In this document: piece by piece, positions 9,378 through 19,659 of the stretch
How positions within the stretch are numbered: the first letter of the stretch is position 1
How the letters are laid out: the number at the start of each line of letters is the position of its first letter
Assembly (NCBI RefSeq): GCF_014042355.1
Contig: NZ_JACEZU010000002.1
Coordinates: 372,001 to 436,000 of the forward strand
Source: Rugamonas apoptosis
GTDB taxonomy: Bacteria; Pseudomonadota; Gammaproteobacteria; Burkholderiales; Burkholderiaceae_D
Direction: 5' to 3'
DNA: 64,000 bases
The notes under the pieces: model-generated
Told to the model about the DNA's origin: nothing
Seen by the model: only the letters and a program-made list of their open reading frames with translations
Databases searched by the model: none
Translations under genes and position numbers: made by a program

Positions 9378-10345
9378 CGCAGTCCGCCGCCGCACAATTC
9401 ACGCTGCCGCTGCCGGCCAGCTACCGGCTGGACGACGTGCTGGCCTTCCACCGGCGCGACGCGGAAAGCGTGGCCGAGCAGGTCAGCGCACGGCAGCTGC
9501 GCAAAGGCATGCTGCTCGACGGTGTGCCGGTGGTGCTTGAGATTGCGCTCAACCTCGCGCCCGACATGGAGCACGACCGCGCGCACACCGGCGCGCGATC
9601 GAGCGCCACCTGCACCGTGCTGGCCGACGGCCCCTGCACGCCAGCCATCGTGGCCTACGCCCGCGCCGCCGCCGACGCCGTGCTGGGCCTGCGCATCGAT
9701 CCCCAGCCATTCGCCGAGTTCACGGCCGCCGATCCCCTGTTCGGCCCCCTCACGCGCGCACAGGCAGGCCTGCGCGTGGTGCAGTCGGCCACCGTGTTCG
9801 AAGCGCTCACCTGGGCCATCATCGGCCAGCAAATCAACCTGCCGTTCGCCATCGCCCTGCGCCGCACCTTTATCCTGCAGGCGGGACGCCAGCACAGTTC
9901 CGGCCTGTGGTGCTACCCGGACGCGAGCAGCGCGGCCAAGCTCGGACCGGACGTGCTCACGACACGCAAATTTTCGCGCGCCAAGGCCGAGACCGTGCTG
10001 CGCCTGGCGCAATTGGTGGCCAGCGGCGAACTGCGGCTGGCGTTGGGGCCGGATTATGGCATCGAGGAAGTATCGGCCGCACTGCTGGCCGTGAAAGGCA
10101 TCGGCCCGTGGACCGTCAATTATGGCCTGCTGCGCGGCTACGGCTATGCCGACTGCTCGCTGCATGGCGACGTGGCCGTGCGCGCCGCGCTGCAGCGCTT
10201 ACTGGGTGAGCAGGACAAGCCCGACCTGGCGCGCACCGAACAATTCCTGGCCCGCTACCGCCCCCACCGCACCATGGCCGCCGCCCACCTGTGGGCCAGC
10301 CTGCATCCACCCGCAAATGGGCAGGACACGACGCCACAGAGCTGA
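9374..10345 (+). CDS. alkA: DNA-3-methyladenine glycosylase II (AlkA type)
   Basis: The product excises alkylated bases from DNA. The 323-residue protein has an AlkA-like N-terminal domain (about 8-115) and a HhH-GPD domain (about 130-290). The helix-hairpin-helix is LLAVKGIGPWTVNYG at 237-251, and the catalytic aspartate is D266 in LHGDVAV. The ATG overlaps the stop of the EamA gene by four bases; longer upstream in-frame extensions run through that gene and are spurious. There is no Ada-type regulatory domain and no ada gene nearby. The gene symbol is by homology and paralogues are common. Confidence 0.88.
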   Translation: MTQSAAAQFTLPLPASYRLDDVLAFHRRDAESVAEQVSARQLRKGMLLDGVPVVLEIALNLAPDMEHDRAHTGARSSATCTVLADGPCTPAIVAYARAAADAVLGLRIDPQPFAEFTAADPLFGPLTRAQAGLRVVQSATVFEALTWAIIGQQINLPFAIALRRTFILQAGRQHSSGLWCYPDASSAAKLGPDVLTTRKFSRAKAETVLRLAQLVASGELRLALGPDYGIEEVSAALLAVKGIGPWTVNYGLLRGYGYADCSLHGDVAVRAALQRLLGEQDKPDLARTEQFLARYRPHRTMAAAHLWASLHPPANGQDTTPQS

Positions 10346-10488
10346 GGGGCCGAGGCTTGGTGCCCGGTCCCGCGCCACTTATTCCCCGGTCCACTGCCAC
10401 GGCGCCCGGCGCCGGTAGATGACATGACCGCGCTCCCGTTCGCACGGCGCGGGACGACGCGCGCGGCGCCGCAGTACACGATAAGCTC

Positions 10489-12762
10489 TTATGCCGCGCA
10501 TGCTTCCACCTCCCGGGCGAAGTGGCCGAACTGCTCGGCCGTAAGGGGCTTGCTGTAGTAGTAGCCCTGGATTTCATCGCAGCCGTGCTCGCGCAGGAAC
10601 TCCAGCTGGGCCTGCGTTTCCACGCCCTCGGCGATGGTGCGCAAGCCCAGCCCGCGCGCCATGGCGATGATGGCCGTGACGATGGCCCGGTCCTCCGAAT
10701 CGGCGCTGATGTCGCGCACGAAGGACTGGTCGATCTTGAGCTTGTACACCTTGAACTTCTTCAGGTAGCTGAGCGAGGAATAGGCGATGCCGAAATCGTC
10801 GATCGCCATGCGCACGCCATGCTCGTGCAACTGGTCCATCACGGCGACGGCGGCCGGCGGATCGTGCATGGCGCCGCTCTCGGTCAGTTCCAGCTCCAGG
10901 TACTGGGGCGGCAACTGTTCCTCGGCCAGGATGGTGGCCACCATGGCCGGCAGGTTGGGATGGCGGAACTGCACGGTCGACAGGTTGACGGCCATCACGA
11001 ACGGCGCCATGCCTTCGTCCAGCCACGCCTTCATCTGGCGTACGGCGCGCCGCAGCACCCATTCGCCGATCGGCACGATCAAGCCGCTATCCTCGGCGGC
11101 CGGAATGAATTCGTCCGGCGACACCTGGCCCAGCACCGGATGGTGCCAGCGCAGCAGCGCTTCGGCGCCGATCAGGCGCCCATCGCGCGCGCTGACCTGG
11201 GGCTGGTAGTGGATGGTCAGCTGGTGCTGCTCGAGCGCGTGGCGCAGCGCGCTCACCAGTTGCATGCGGCGCACCGTCAGCGCTTCGATCTCGGCGGTAA
11301 AGAAGCAGTAGCGGTTACGGCCATTCTCCTTGGCCCGGTACATGGCGGCGTCGGCGCACTTGACCAGCCCTTCCGGGATGCCGCTGTCGTCCGGGTACAG
11401 GGCGATGCCGATCGAACCGCTCACCGCCAGTTCATGCTGTTCGATGGAGAAGGTCTCCTCCACCACGTCCAGGATACGCTGTGCCGTCTGCGCCAGGCCG
11501 GCCACGTCCACTCCTTGCAGCAGGAACACGAATTCGTCGCCCCCCTGGCGCGCCACCATGTCGTCGGCGCGCATGATGGTGCGCAGCCGCCGCGCCAGCG
11601 CCACCAGCAGCGCGTCACCCACGCTGTGGCCCAAGCTGTCGTTGATGTCCTTGAAATGGTCCAGGTCCAGGAACAGCAGGGCCAGTTGCTGGCCGCTTTC
11701 CGCGGCCTGGGCGATGGCGTGCTGGATGCGTTCGTCCAACTGCACCCGGTTGGGCAGGCCCGTCAACACGTCGTAATGGGCCAGGTACTGGATGCGTTCC
11801 TCGGCCGCCTTGCTCTTGGTGATGTCGCGTGACACGCCGAACAGGCCCACCACGTTGCCGGACGGGTCATGGATGGGTCCCTTGGTGGACTGGAACAGGA
11901 TGCGCTCGCCATCCTGGTTGACCATGTACTCCTCCTTGGTCTGGGTACGGCCCGACGCGATGATCTCGCGATCCAGCTTCAGCAGCGCCAACGCCGTGTC
12001 GACCGGCAACATGGCCAGGTCGTCGCACCCCAGTACTTCGTCCTGGGTGCGGCCAAGGTAGGCGGCCGCCGCGCCATTGGCCAGCAGGTAGCGGCCTTGC
12101 AAGTCCTTGACGTAGATGGCGTCCGAGGTACCGCTGACGACGCTGGTCAGCAGGTTGCGGTCCACGTCGCGCCGGTGCAGGGCGCGGCGCAGCACTTCGC
12201 TCAGCACGCTGACCACGACGCCGTTCAGCACCAGCAAGCTCCACACGAGCAAATCGGTGCCGCTGTTGAAGCGCATGGTGTACAACGGTTCGATGGCCAG
12301 CAGCTTGTCGCCCACCGTCGCCACCGCCGTGGCCAGCAAGCCCGGCCCCAGGCCGCCAAGCATGGCGCTCAGGATGATGGGCAGCACGAACAGGATCAGC
12401 CAGGGATGATGATGGTCGATCATCACCATGTTGAGGCGGGCGAACAGGGTGGCGCCGGACAGCGCGGCCGCCAGCACGTAGGCCAGCGCGCTGTTGCCGC
12501 GCTCGGGCGCCAGGCCGATCGCCATCATGGACAGCAGCGGTTGCGCGCGGCCCTCGTCGCCGCCCACGGCACGCAAGGCGAGGAAATAACCGACCGCCGT
12601 GCTGACGACGAAAAACACGCCCTTGGCGGTGGACAGCCAGGCGGCGTCCCGCACATTGAGCACACTCAACAACATCTGGTCGGACAGGAAGATCCAGGCC
12701 AGCGCCAGGATGGTGTAGCTGACGGTGACGAGGGTGATGAAACGATTGCGCGAGCTGGCCAT
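10489..12762 (-). CDS. Membrane PAS-GGDEF-EAL cyclic-di-GMP enzyme
   Basis: The 757-residue protein has an N-terminal membrane region of about 200 residues. Part of it (around 110-160, IILSAMLGGLGPGLLATAVA) resembles the DUF4118 sensor region of KdpD-like proteins. A PAS domain follows (about 205-325), then GGDEF (about 330-490) and EAL (about 505-750). GGDEF is intact at about 407-411 and an inhibitory RxxD (RADD) lies five residues before it. The EAL signature (GAEALLRWHHP) and DDFG are also intact, so both synthesis and breakdown of c-di-GMP are possible. It is monocistronic, transcribed towards the alkA-type gene. Confidence 0.93.
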   Translation of the reverse strand: MASSRNRFITLVTVSYTILALAWIFLSDQMLLSVLNVRDAAWLSTAKGVFFVVSTAVGYFLALRAVGGDEGRAQPLLSMMAIGLAPERGNSALAYVLAAALSGATLFARLNMVMIDHHHPWLILFVLPIILSAMLGGLGPGLLATAVATVGDKLLAIEPLYTMRFNSGTDLLVWSLLVLNGVVVSVLSEVLRRALHRRDVDRNLLTSVVSGTSDAIYVKDLQGRYLLANGAAAAYLGRTQDEVLGCDDLAMLPVDTALALLKLDREIIASGRTQTKEEYMVNQDGERILFQSTKGPIHDPSGNVVGLFGVSRDITKSKAAEERIQYLAHYDVLTGLPNRVQLDERIQHAIAQAAESGQQLALLFLDLDHFKDINDSLGHSVGDALLVALARRLRTIMRADDMVARQGGDEFVFLLQGVDVAGLAQTAQRILDVVEETFSIEQHELAVSGSIGIALYPDDSGIPEGLVKCADAAMYRAKENGRNRYCFFTAEIEALTVRRMQLVSALRHALEQHQLTIHYQPQVSARDGRLIGAEALLRWHHPVLGQVSPDEFIPAAEDSGLIVPIGEWVLRRAVRQMKAWLDEGMAPFVMAVNLSTVQFRHPNLPAMVATILAEEQLPPQYLELELTESGAMHDPPAAVAVMDQLHEHGVRMAIDDFGIAYSSLSYLKKFKVYKLKIDQSFVRDISADSEDRAIVTAIIAMARGLGLRTIAEGVETQAQLEFLREHGCDEIQGYYYSKPLTAEQFGHFAREVEACAA

Positions 12763-13066
12763 CTCATCCCCCTTTCAGGTATCGGCAGCGGTGAATCCAC
12801 GAGGCGTCCGGCCGAGGGCGGGACGGCGGTTCCGGGTGGTCCCGGCGGGTTCAAACGGCTGGCACGGTGTTTGGGGGCGCAGACTGGCGTTTCAGGAGCG
12901 ACAACCCGCGGGACAGAGGGGGATTGCCAACTCAACGCATATTATTGAAGAGTAGCACCGATCTTCCATTATGACCACGCATCTTGCGCTGGCTCAATAA
13001 CGGAGTGGCATTTCCATGATCTGGGTCAAATCATCGCCCGACAGTGTTGTGGTTGGTCGCGGCAAT
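12763..13066. other. Intergenic region without a supported gene
   Basis: These 304 bases lie upstream of the minus-strand GGDEF-EAL gene and downstream of the minus-strand tRNA terminator. Short open frames are present on both strands, but none has a ribosome site together with plausible composition. The promoter of the GGDEF-EAL gene should lie here; no convincing -35/-10 pair was picked. Confidence 0.5.
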
Positions 13067-13107
13067 AAAAAAACCGTCACCAGCTTAGCACGGATGACGG
13101 TTTTTTT
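13067..13107 (-). terminator. Terminator of the initiator tRNA gene
   Basis: Seven A plus CCGTCA (13067-13079) pair perfectly with TGACGG plus seven T (13095-13107) around a 15-base loop. It sits 7 bases past the 3' end of the minus-strand tRNA and is bidirectional in form. Confidence 0.85.
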
Positions 13108-13113
13108 GGAATT

Positions 13114-13190
13114 TGGTTGCGGGGACAGGATTTGAACCTGTGACCTTCGGGTTATGAGCCCGACGAGCTGCCAGACTGCTCCACCCCGCG
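13114..13190 (-). tRNA. Initiator tRNA-fMet (CAT)
   Basis: A 77-base cloverleaf on the minus strand with encoded CCA. The anticodon is CAT. Two initiator hallmarks are visible: a C1-A72 mismatch at the end of the acceptor stem, and three consecutive G-C pairs in the anticodon stem (GGG-CTCATAA-CCC). The T-loop is GTTCAAATC. The elongator alternative is excluded by these features. Confidence 0.98.
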
Positions 13191-13202
13191 TCTGATGTGA
13201 TC

Positions 13203-13231
13203 ATTATAGGACAGTTCAGCGATTTAGGCAA
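13203..13231 (-). promoter_or_regulatory. Promoter of the initiator tRNA
   Basis: On the minus strand a -35 box TTGCCT (13226-13231) and a perfect -10 TATAAT (13203-13208) are separated by 17 bases. The -10 box ends about 12 bases before the mature 5' end of the tRNA. Confidence 0.8.
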
Positions 13232-13392
13232 TATCAATCCCGAAATCGCCGCTGATAGGCCATATAAATATCGAGACTGGGCCAGCGGCGCGCCGCCCGG
13301 CCCGGTTTTCCCTCTGGCGTGGCCGCCGCGGACATGCCGCGACGGCTGCAATGGGTGTAAAGTAAGCACATCACGACTTGAGCTACCGTCCC

Positions 13393-13965
13393 ATGAAATT
13401 TTGTTCCGAATGCGCCCACCCCGTGTCCCTGACCGTGCCGGCCGGCGATAACCGTCCGCGCTATGTCTGCACCCACTGCGCCACCATTCATTACCAGAAC
13501 CCGAAAATGGTGCTCGGTTCGATTCCCGTGTGGGAGCGCGACGGCCAGACCCAGGTGCTGCTGTGCCGGCGCGCCATCGAACCGCGCTACGGCTATTGGA
13601 CCCTGCCGGCCGGTTTCATGGAAAACAATGAAACCACTTCCCAGGCCGCCGTGCGCGAAACGGTGGAGGAAGCGGGCGCCAACGTCGAACTGGGCCAGTT
13701 GTTCACCTTGCTCAACGTGGCGCGCGTGCACCAGGTCCACATGTTCTACCTGGCCACGCTGCGCGACCTCGATTTCGCGCCCGGCGAGGAAAGCCTGGAA
13801 GTGAAGATGTTCACGGAAGCGGAGATCCCTTGGGATGAGCTGGCCTTCCCCACGGTCCGCACCACGCTGGAGCTGTTCTTCGCCGACCGCGCCCGCATGC
13901 GCGAAGGCGGCGGCCACGGCTTTTATACCCAGGACGTCGACCGTCCCATGCGCAGCGACGTCTGA
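13393..13965 (+). CDS. NUDIX hydrolase with N-terminal zinc ribbon
   Basis: The protein has 190 residues from the ATG at 13393 ([11 protein letters not shown]); a TTG five codons upstream is less likely. Two CxxC pairs (CSEC and CTHC) form a zinc ribbon before the NUDIX domain. The NUDIX box is complete: a Gly, five residues, Glu, seven residues and RETVEEAGA. Such enzymes hydrolyse a nucleoside diphosphate linked to another group. The ribbon resembles NudC-type or ADP-ribose/NADH pyrophosphatases, but the substrate is not readable. It ends 7 bases before aat, so they are probably co-transcribed. Confidence 0.88.
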   Translation: MKFCSECAHPVSLTVPAGDNRPRYVCTHCATIHYQNPKMVLGSIPVWERDGQTQVLLCRRAIEPRYGYWTLPAGFMENNETTSQAAVRETVEEAGANVELGQLFTLLNVARVHQVHMFYLATLRDLDFAPGEESLEVKMFTEAEIPWDELAFPTVRTTLELFFADRARMREGGGHGFYTQDVDRPMRSDV

Positions 13966-13972
13966 GGCGGCC

Positions 13973-14701
13973 GTGATTCCCTGGCTCGAAGCGCACAGCC
14001 CCTTCCCGGACGTGGCCAGCGCCCTCACGACGGACGCGCCCGGCCTGCTGGCGGCCGGCGCCGACCTGTCGCCCCAGCGCTTGCTGGCGGCTTACCAGCG
14101 CGGCATCTTCCCCTGGTTTTCCGAAGGCCAGCCCATCCTGTGGTGGAGCACCGACCCGCGCATGGTGCTGATGACGGAACAATTCCGCATCAGCGACAGC
14201 CTGAAGAAAACCCTGCGCAAGGTGGAACGCAGCCGCCACACGGATGGCCGCTGGCAGGTGCGCTTCGACAGCGCCTTCGAACAGGTGATGCGGGCCTGCG
14301 CCGCGCCCCGCAAGGATGGCCCCGGCACCTGGATCTCGGAAGACATCATCGCCGGCTACACCGGATTGCACCAGCTCGGTTACGCCCACTCGTCCGAGCT
14401 GTGGCTGGATGGTAAGCTGGTCGGCGGCGCCTATGGCGTGTGCATCGGCCGCATGTTCTACGGCGAATCCATGTTCGCCCGCGTCAGCGACGGCTCCAAG
14501 GTGGCGCTGGCCTATCTGGTGCAATTCCTGCGTAGCCAGGGCGTGGCCATGATCGACTGCCAGCAAGAGACGGGCCACCTGGCCTCGCTGGGCGCCGCGA
14601 CTATGCCGCGCGCCCGCTTCCTGGCGCATCTGCGCAACAGTATCGCCTTGCCGCCAATTTCCACTTGGGAACCAATTGCGCCCTTGCCGTGCGCCGGTTA
14701 A
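13973..14701 (+). CDS. aat: Leucyl/phenylalanyl-tRNA-protein transferase
   Basis: Aat transfers Leu or Phe from charged tRNA to proteins with N-terminal Arg or Lys, marking them for ClpS/ClpAP. The start is a GTG at 13973 ([13 protein letters not shown]), giving 242 residues; upstream in-frame codons overlap the NUDIX gene and are not family-like. Diagnostic motifs are [17 protein letters not shown], the [18 protein letters not shown] core and [15 protein letters not shown]. It is followed after 100 bases by bpt, the second N-degron transferase. Confidence 0.96.
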   Translation: MIPWLEAHSPFPDVASALTTDAPGLLAAGADLSPQRLLAAYQRGIFPWFSEGQPILWWSTDPRMVLMTEQFRISDSLKKTLRKVERSRHTDGRWQVRFDSAFEQVMRACAAPRKDGPGTWISEDIIAGYTGLHQLGYAHSSELWLDGKLVGGAYGVCIGRMFYGESMFARVSDGSKVALAYLVQFLRSQGVAMIDCQQETGHLASLGAATMPRARFLAHLRNSIALPPISTWEPIAPLPCAG

Positions 14702-14801
14702 GCTGGACCTGCATGCGCGTGCGCACGCCACGGCGGCCGCGACGCGTTAAGATATGCCTGAACGCACTTCTGTTTTGCCACCGTATCGATAGGACACGTG
14801 C

Positions 14802-15536
14802 ATGACGCACCTGAACGACCTGCCTTTCGCGACGCTGCAGTTTTACACCACGGCGCCCTACCCTTGCAGCTACCTCGATGGCCGCCAGGCCCGCTCGCAG
14901 GTGGCGACCCCGTCACACCTGATCAACGCCGACGTGTATTCAGAGCTGGTCAAGAACGGCTTCCGCCGCAGCGGCATCTTCACTTACCGCCCGTATTGCG
15001 ACGGCTGCCAGGCCTGCATCCCCGTGCGCGTGGTGGCCGACCTGTTCACGCCCAGCCGCACCCAGCGCCGCGCCTGGATGCGCCATGGCCAGTTGCGGGC
15101 GGCCGTGGCCACGCTGTCGTTCTCGGACGAGCACTACGCGCTCTACCTGCGCTACCAGAGCGCGCGCCACGCCGGTGGCGGCATGGACCAGGACAGCCGC
15201 GACCAGTACGCCCAGTTCCTGCTGCAAAGCCGGGTCAACACGCGGCTGGTCGAATTCCGCGATCCGGACGGCACGCTGCGCATGATCAGCATCATCGACA
15301 TGCTGTCGGACGGCCTGTCGTCCGTGTACACCTTCTTCGACCCGGATGTGGAAGGCGCCTCCTACGGCACCTTCAACGTGCTGTGGCAGATCGAGCAGGC
15401 GCGCGAACTGGGCCTGCCCTACGTCTACCTGGGCTACTGGATCGAGGACAGCCCCAAGATGAGCTACAAGATCAACTTCCGGCCGTTGGAAGCGCGCATC
15501 CGGGGCCAGTGGGGCGTGTTGCAACCAGGACGCTAA
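14802..15536 (+). CDS. bpt: Aspartate/glutamate leucyltransferase
   Basis: Bpt (ATE-family) adds Leu to proteins with N-terminal Asp or Glu and complements Aat in the bacterial N-end rule. The 244-residue protein shows the conserved Cys-rich [18 protein letters not shown] segment, the SRTQRR segment and the C-terminal [18 protein letters not shown] motif. The start at 14802 lies after GATAGGACACGTGC, a weak SD. It is separated from pyrD by 68 bases. Confidence 0.95.
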   Translation: MTHLNDLPFATLQFYTTAPYPCSYLDGRQARSQVATPSHLINADVYSELVKNGFRRSGIFTYRPYCDGCQACIPVRVVADLFTPSRTQRRAWMRHGQLRAAVATLSFSDEHYALYLRYQSARHAGGGMDQDSRDQYAQFLLQSRVNTRLVEFRDPDGTLRMISIIDMLSDGLSSVYTFFDPDVEGASYGTFNVLWQIEQARELGLPYVYLGYWIEDSPKMSYKINFRPLEARIRGQWGVLQPGR

Positions 15537-15604
15537 CGAACAGTCCCATCTAGGGCTTGCCGGCCGGACACGGTAAAATATCGCACCTCATTCAAAGTGC
15601 CCCC

Positions 15605-16645
15605 ATGTCCAACCATTTCCTGTATTCCCTGGCCCGCCCGCTGCTGTTCTCCATGGACCCCGAGTCGGCCCACCACCTGACCCTGCCAGCCCTGAAGCGC
15701 GCCGCCGCGCTGGGCTTGACCAAGTGCCTGCCGCAACCGCAGCCCGATCCGCGCACCGTGATGGGCCTCACGTTCAAGAACCCGGTCGGCCTGGCCGCCG
15801 GCCTGGACAAGGATGGCGCCTATATCGACGCGCTGGCCGACCTCGGCTTCGGCTCGATCGAAGTGGGCACCGTGACCCCGCGCGCCCAGCCCGGCAATCC
15901 CAAGCCGCGCATGTTCCGCCTGCCGGCCGCGCACGCCATCATCAACCGCATGGGCTTCAACAACGGCGGCGTGGACGCCTTCGTGGCCAATGTGCAAGCG
16001 TCGCGCTTCTACCAGGACAAGGCCGGCATACTGGGCCTGAACATCGGCAAGAACGCCGACACCCCGATTGAACGGGCGGTCGACGACTACCTGCTGTGCC
16101 TGCAAAAAGTCTACCCTTACGCCAGTTACGTGACGGTCAACATTTCCTCGCCCAACACCAAGAATCTGCGCCAGTTGCAAGGCGGCTCGGAACTGGATGG
16201 CCTGCTGGCCCAGCTCAAGGACGCCCAGTCGCGCCTGGCCGACCAGCACAAGCGCTACGTGCCGCTGGCCTTGAAGATCGCGCCGGACATGGATGGCGAA
16301 CAAGTCAAGAACATCGCCGACGCCCTGCTGCGCCACAAGATCGACGGCGTGATCGCCACCAACACCACGCTCAGCCGCACCGCCGTGCAAGGCATGCGCC
16401 ATGGAGAGGAAGCGGGCGGCCTGTCGGGCGCGCCCGTGTTCGAACTGTCGAACCAGGTGATCCGCCTGCTCAAGGCGGAACTGGGCGACGCCCTGCCCAT
16501 CATCGGCGTGGGCGGCATCATGAAGGGTGCGGACGCCTGCGCCAAGTTCGACGCCGGCGCCCAGCTGGTGCAACTGTACAGCGGCCTGATCTACGCCGGT
16601 CCGGCCCTGGTGCGCGACTGCGCGGCCGCCCTTCGCAAGCGCTAA
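15605..16645 (+). CDS. pyrD: Dihydroorotate dehydrogenase (quinone), class 2
   Basis: PyrD oxidises dihydroorotate to orotate on the cytoplasmic face of the inner membrane, passing electrons to quinone. The start at 15605 ([20 protein letters not shown]) gives 346 residues and includes the membrane-associating N-terminal helices of class 2 enzymes. The FMN-binding core shows [13 protein letters not shown] and [12 protein letters not shown], the catalytic serine segment [11 protein letters not shown], and the phosphate-binding GVGGI and [10 protein letters not shown] near the end. It is followed 3 bases later by an aldo-keto reductase gene. Confidence 0.97.
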   Translation: MSNHFLYSLARPLLFSMDPESAHHLTLPALKRAAALGLTKCLPQPQPDPRTVMGLTFKNPVGLAAGLDKDGAYIDALADLGFGSIEVGTVTPRAQPGNPKPRMFRLPAAHAIINRMGFNNGGVDAFVANVQASRFYQDKAGILGLNIGKNADTPIERAVDDYLLCLQKVYPYASYVTVNISSPNTKNLRQLQGGSELDGLLAQLKDAQSRLADQHKRYVPLALKIAPDMDGEQVKNIADALLRHKIDGVIATNTTLSRTAVQGMRHGEEAGGLSGAPVFELSNQVIRLLKAELGDALPIIGVGGIMKGADACAKFDAGAQLVQLYSGLIYAGPALVRDCAAALRKR

Positions 16646-16648
16646 GCC

Positions 16649-17695
16649 ATGCTCTACACTACTCTCGGTAAGACCGATGTGAAGGTCAGCCGCATCTGCC
16701 TCGGCACCATGACCTTTGGCGAGCAGAATACGGAAGCGGACGCGCACAGCCAGCTCGACCTGGCGCTCGAGCGCGGCATCAACTTCATCGACACGGCCGA
16801 GATGTACCCCGTGATGCCGCGCGCCGCGACGCAAGGCAGCACGGAGCGCCACATCGGCAGCTGGCTCAGGAAGTCCGGCAAGCGTGACCAGGTGGTGCTG
16901 GCCACCAAGGTGGCGGGGCCGAATCCCAATATGCACTGGGTGCGCGGCGGCCGCAACAACCTGGATGCGGCCAACATCCGCGCCGCCATCGACGACAGCC
17001 TGCGGCGCCTGCAAACGGACTATATCGATTTATACCAATTGCACTGGCCCAGCCGCAACGTGCCCATCTTCGGCGCCAGCGTGTTCAATCCCGACCAGGA
17101 ACGCACCCATGTGGCGATCGAGGAAACGCTGGCCGTGCTGGGGCAGTTGCAGCAGGAGGGCAAGATCCGCCACATCGGCGTGTCGAACGAATCGAGCTGG
17201 GGCGTGAGCGAGTTCATCAAGCAGTCCGAGCTGAAGGGTTTGCCCCGCATCGCCACCATCCAGAACCTGTACAACCTCACGGCGCGCCATTTCGAAACCA
17301 GCCTGCTGGACGAAACCTGCTACCGCGAGCAGGTCAGCCTGCTGGCCTACAGCCCGCTCGCGTTCGGCCAGCTCAGCGCCAAGTACCTCGACGATCCCAA
17401 GGCGCACGGCCGCCTGACCATCTTCCCGCCCAACTGGAGCCCGCGCTACCTGCGGCCCGGCGTGCTGGCCGCCGTGGCCCAATACGCGGCGCTGGCGCGC
17501 GAGCACGGCATGACGCCCGCGCAGATGGCGCTGGCGTGGTGCTACACGCGCTGGTTCGTGGCCTCCACCATCATCGGCGCCACCAGCCTGGCGCAGCTGG
17601 AGGAAAACATCGGCGCGCTGGACGTCAAGCTCACGCCGGACGTCATGGCGCGTATCGACGCGATTCACGCCAGCCTGCCCAATCCGGGCCAGTAA
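16649..17695 (+). CDS. Aldo-keto reductase (Tas-like)
   Basis: The 348-residue NADP-dependent oxidoreductase has the AKR catalytic set: Asp and Tyr in FIDTAEMYP, Lys in LATKVAG and His in YQLHWP. The GPNPNMHWVRGGRNNLDAANI segment and overall length match the Tas subgroup. The physiological substrate is unknown. It begins only 3 bases after pyrD stops, so it is co-transcribed with it; this looks like convenience rather than pathway linkage. It converges with the chemoreceptor gene. Confidence 0.9.
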   Translation: MLYTTLGKTDVKVSRICLGTMTFGEQNTEADAHSQLDLALERGINFIDTAEMYPVMPRAATQGSTERHIGSWLRKSGKRDQVVLATKVAGPNPNMHWVRGGRNNLDAANIRAAIDDSLRRLQTDYIDLYQLHWPSRNVPIFGASVFNPDQERTHVAIEETLAVLGQLQQEGKIRHIGVSNESSWGVSEFIKQSELKGLPRIATIQNLYNLTARHFETSLLDETCYREQVSLLAYSPLAFGQLSAKYLDDPKAHGRLTIFPPNWSPRYLRPGVLAAVAQYAALAREHGMTPAQMALAWCYTRWFVASTIIGATSLAQLEENIGALDVKLTPDVMARIDAIHASLPNPGQ

Positions 17696-17715
17696 GCGGC
17701 CGCGGACCGGGAACC

Positions 17716-19332
17716 CTAAGCCACCGGGGCCGGCAACCGCCGCGCCTCCGGTCTGGCCACTGCCGCTGACTGCTGCCCCGCCAGCCTGAACACACTCACC
17801 GCCTCGGCCAGTTGCTCGGCCTGGTCGCGCATCGATTGCGCGGCCGCCGCCGCTTCCTCCACCAGCGCCGCGTTCTGCTGCGTGACATCGTCGATCTGCA
17901 CGATGGCCTGGTTGACCTGGGCGATGCCTGAACTCTGCTCCTGGCTGGCCGCGCTGATCTCGGTCATGATGTCGGCCACCTGCCGCACCGCCTTGACGAT
18001 GCCGTCCATCGTCACACCCGCCTCGTCCACCAGGCGCGCGCCGGTATCCACCGTCTCCACCGAATCCACGATCAAGGCCTTGATCTCCTTGGCCGCCGCC
18101 GCCGAGCGTTGCGCCAGGTTGCGCACTTCGCTCGCCACCACCGCGAAGCCGCGCCCCTGCTCGCCCGCGCGGGCCGCTTCCACCGCCGCGTTCAAGGCCA
18201 GGATGTTGGTCTGGAATGCGATGCCGTCGATCACCGCGATGATATCGACGATCTTGGTGGAAGACTCCTTGATGGCGCCCATGGTGGCCACCACTTCGCC
18301 CACCACCTTGCCGCCCTTGGTGGCGAACTCGGACGCCGATACCACCAGCACCGTGGCCTGGCTGGCGTTCTCGGCATTCTGGGTCACGGTGGAAGTGAGC
18401 TCCTCCATCGAGGACGCGGTTTCCTCCAGGCTGGAGGCTTGCTGTTCCGTACGGGACGACAAGTCCAGGTTGCCGCTGGCGATCTCGTTGGAAGCAGTGC
18501 TGATGGTGTCGCTGCCGGAACGCACCCGGCCCACGGTGCGCGCCAGGCTGTCGTTCATATTGCCCAGCGCGCGCAACAAACGCCCCGTTTCATCCATGCT
18601 GGCCGATTCGATCTTCATGGTGAGGTCGCCGCACGCCACCGCTTCCGCCACGCTCACGGCGCGGCTCAGCGGCCGGGTGATGCTGCGCGTGAGCCAGTAA
18701 GCGATAAACACTGCCAGCGCGGCCGCGATCACCGTCAGTGCGATCATCATGGTGCGTGCGCTGGTATAGGCAGTGTGCGCCTCCAGCGCGGCCTTATTGG
18801 TGGCCGCGATCTGGTACTTGACCAGCTCCTGCAAGGCATCCAGGTAGGCGGTCTGCTCCTTGCGCACGGTGCTCAGGAGGTAGGCCACATTCTCATCGCG
18901 TTTGGTATCGTCGGCCGATTTGGCGACGAAAGCACTCTGCACCACCATGTAACGGTCGCGCGCCGCCAGGACGGCCTTCAGTTTCGCCTTGCTTTCGGCG
19001 TCGACATCGTCCTCGATCAGCTTGTTCAGTTTATCGAGGTGGAGGGCGATATCGGCCTTCTTGTCTTCAACCCGCTTGAGCTCTTTCTTCACCGTGTCCG
19101 GATCGGTCGACAACATGGCGTTGCGCATGGCGCGCGCGATGTCGTTCACGTTGCCCACCGTCTCATAGGCTTCGATCACCTTGGGCACCTTGTCGGTGGC
19201 CAGATCGTCCGTGCCGTCATTCAGCTTGCCCAGATTGCCGATGCCGACCACCGACATGCCGATCATGAAGAGCAGCGACAGACCCAATCCAGCAGCCAGG
19301 CGCGTCCCTATCTTCCAGTTTCCGATATCCAT
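17716..19332 (-). CDS. Methyl-accepting chemotaxis protein
   Basis: A 538-residue chemoreceptor. TM1 lies at about 10-32, a periplasmic four-helix-bundle-type sensor at about 33-190, TM2 at 194-214, HAMP at about 215-267, and then the long cytoplasmic coiled coil. The highly conserved hairpin tip ([20 protein letters not shown]) that contacts CheA/CheW is intact. The tail ends in RRLPAPVA, with no NWETF-type pentapeptide, so CheR/CheB tethering at the C-terminus is unlikely. No che genes are nearby. The ligand is unknown. Transcribed divergently from the TonB-dependent receptor. Confidence 0.95.
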   Translation of the reverse strand: MDIGNWKIGTRLAAGLGLSLLFMIGMSVVGIGNLGKLNDGTDDLATDKVPKVIEAYETVGNVNDIARAMRNAMLSTDPDTVKKELKRVEDKKADIALHLDKLNKLIEDDVDAESKAKLKAVLAARDRYMVVQSAFVAKSADDTKRDENVAYLLSTVRKEQTAYLDALQELVKYQIAATNKAALEAHTAYTSARTMMIALTVIAAALAVFIAYWLTRSITRPLSRAVSVAEAVACGDLTMKIESASMDETGRLLRALGNMNDSLARTVGRVRSGSDTISTASNEIASGNLDLSSRTEQQASSLEETASSMEELTSTVTQNAENASQATVLVVSASEFATKGGKVVGEVVATMGAIKESSTKIVDIIAVIDGIAFQTNILALNAAVEAARAGEQGRGFAVVASEVRNLAQRSAAAAKEIKALIVDSVETVDTGARLVDEAGVTMDGIVKAVRQVADIMTEISAASQEQSSGIAQVNQAIVQIDDVTQQNAALVEEAAAAAQSMRDQAEQLAEAVSVFRLAGQQSAAVARPEARRLPAPVA

Positions 19333-19659
19333 TTGACGCTCCTTAAAAAGAGGCTTCAGACGTATGGCAACAACCGTGTTTCAGCATAGCTTGAAAATTT
19401 CTGCCCGAGATGGCCTTGCCGCGTCATTGGGCCGCCAACCGGACCCGTGCGCGACGCCCGCGAGGGACGGTATCCATGGCGTCTGGTGCCCTGTTTCGTT
19501 TCCACCACAAATCGCCTTTCCTTGACCATGCGACGTCCACGCACGCCGTCCCCGCCGGCAACTTATTTCATTACTGTATATCATTAGTCGAAACGATTCG
19601 TGGGCGGCAATTTTGCCCGCTGTTAAGCTTTTTTTTCCACCAATTCCGGAGAGAGCCGC
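19333..19659. other. Divergent intergenic region, chemoreceptor / TonB receptor
   Basis: These 327 bases separate the start codons of two divergent genes, so both promoters should lie here. An AT-rich stretch near 19562-19600 and a T-run just before the receptor gene stand out from the GC-rich surroundings. GGAGAGAG lies just upstream of the receptor ATG. No clear Fur-box palindrome or coding frame with a ribosome site was seen. Confidence 0.45.
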
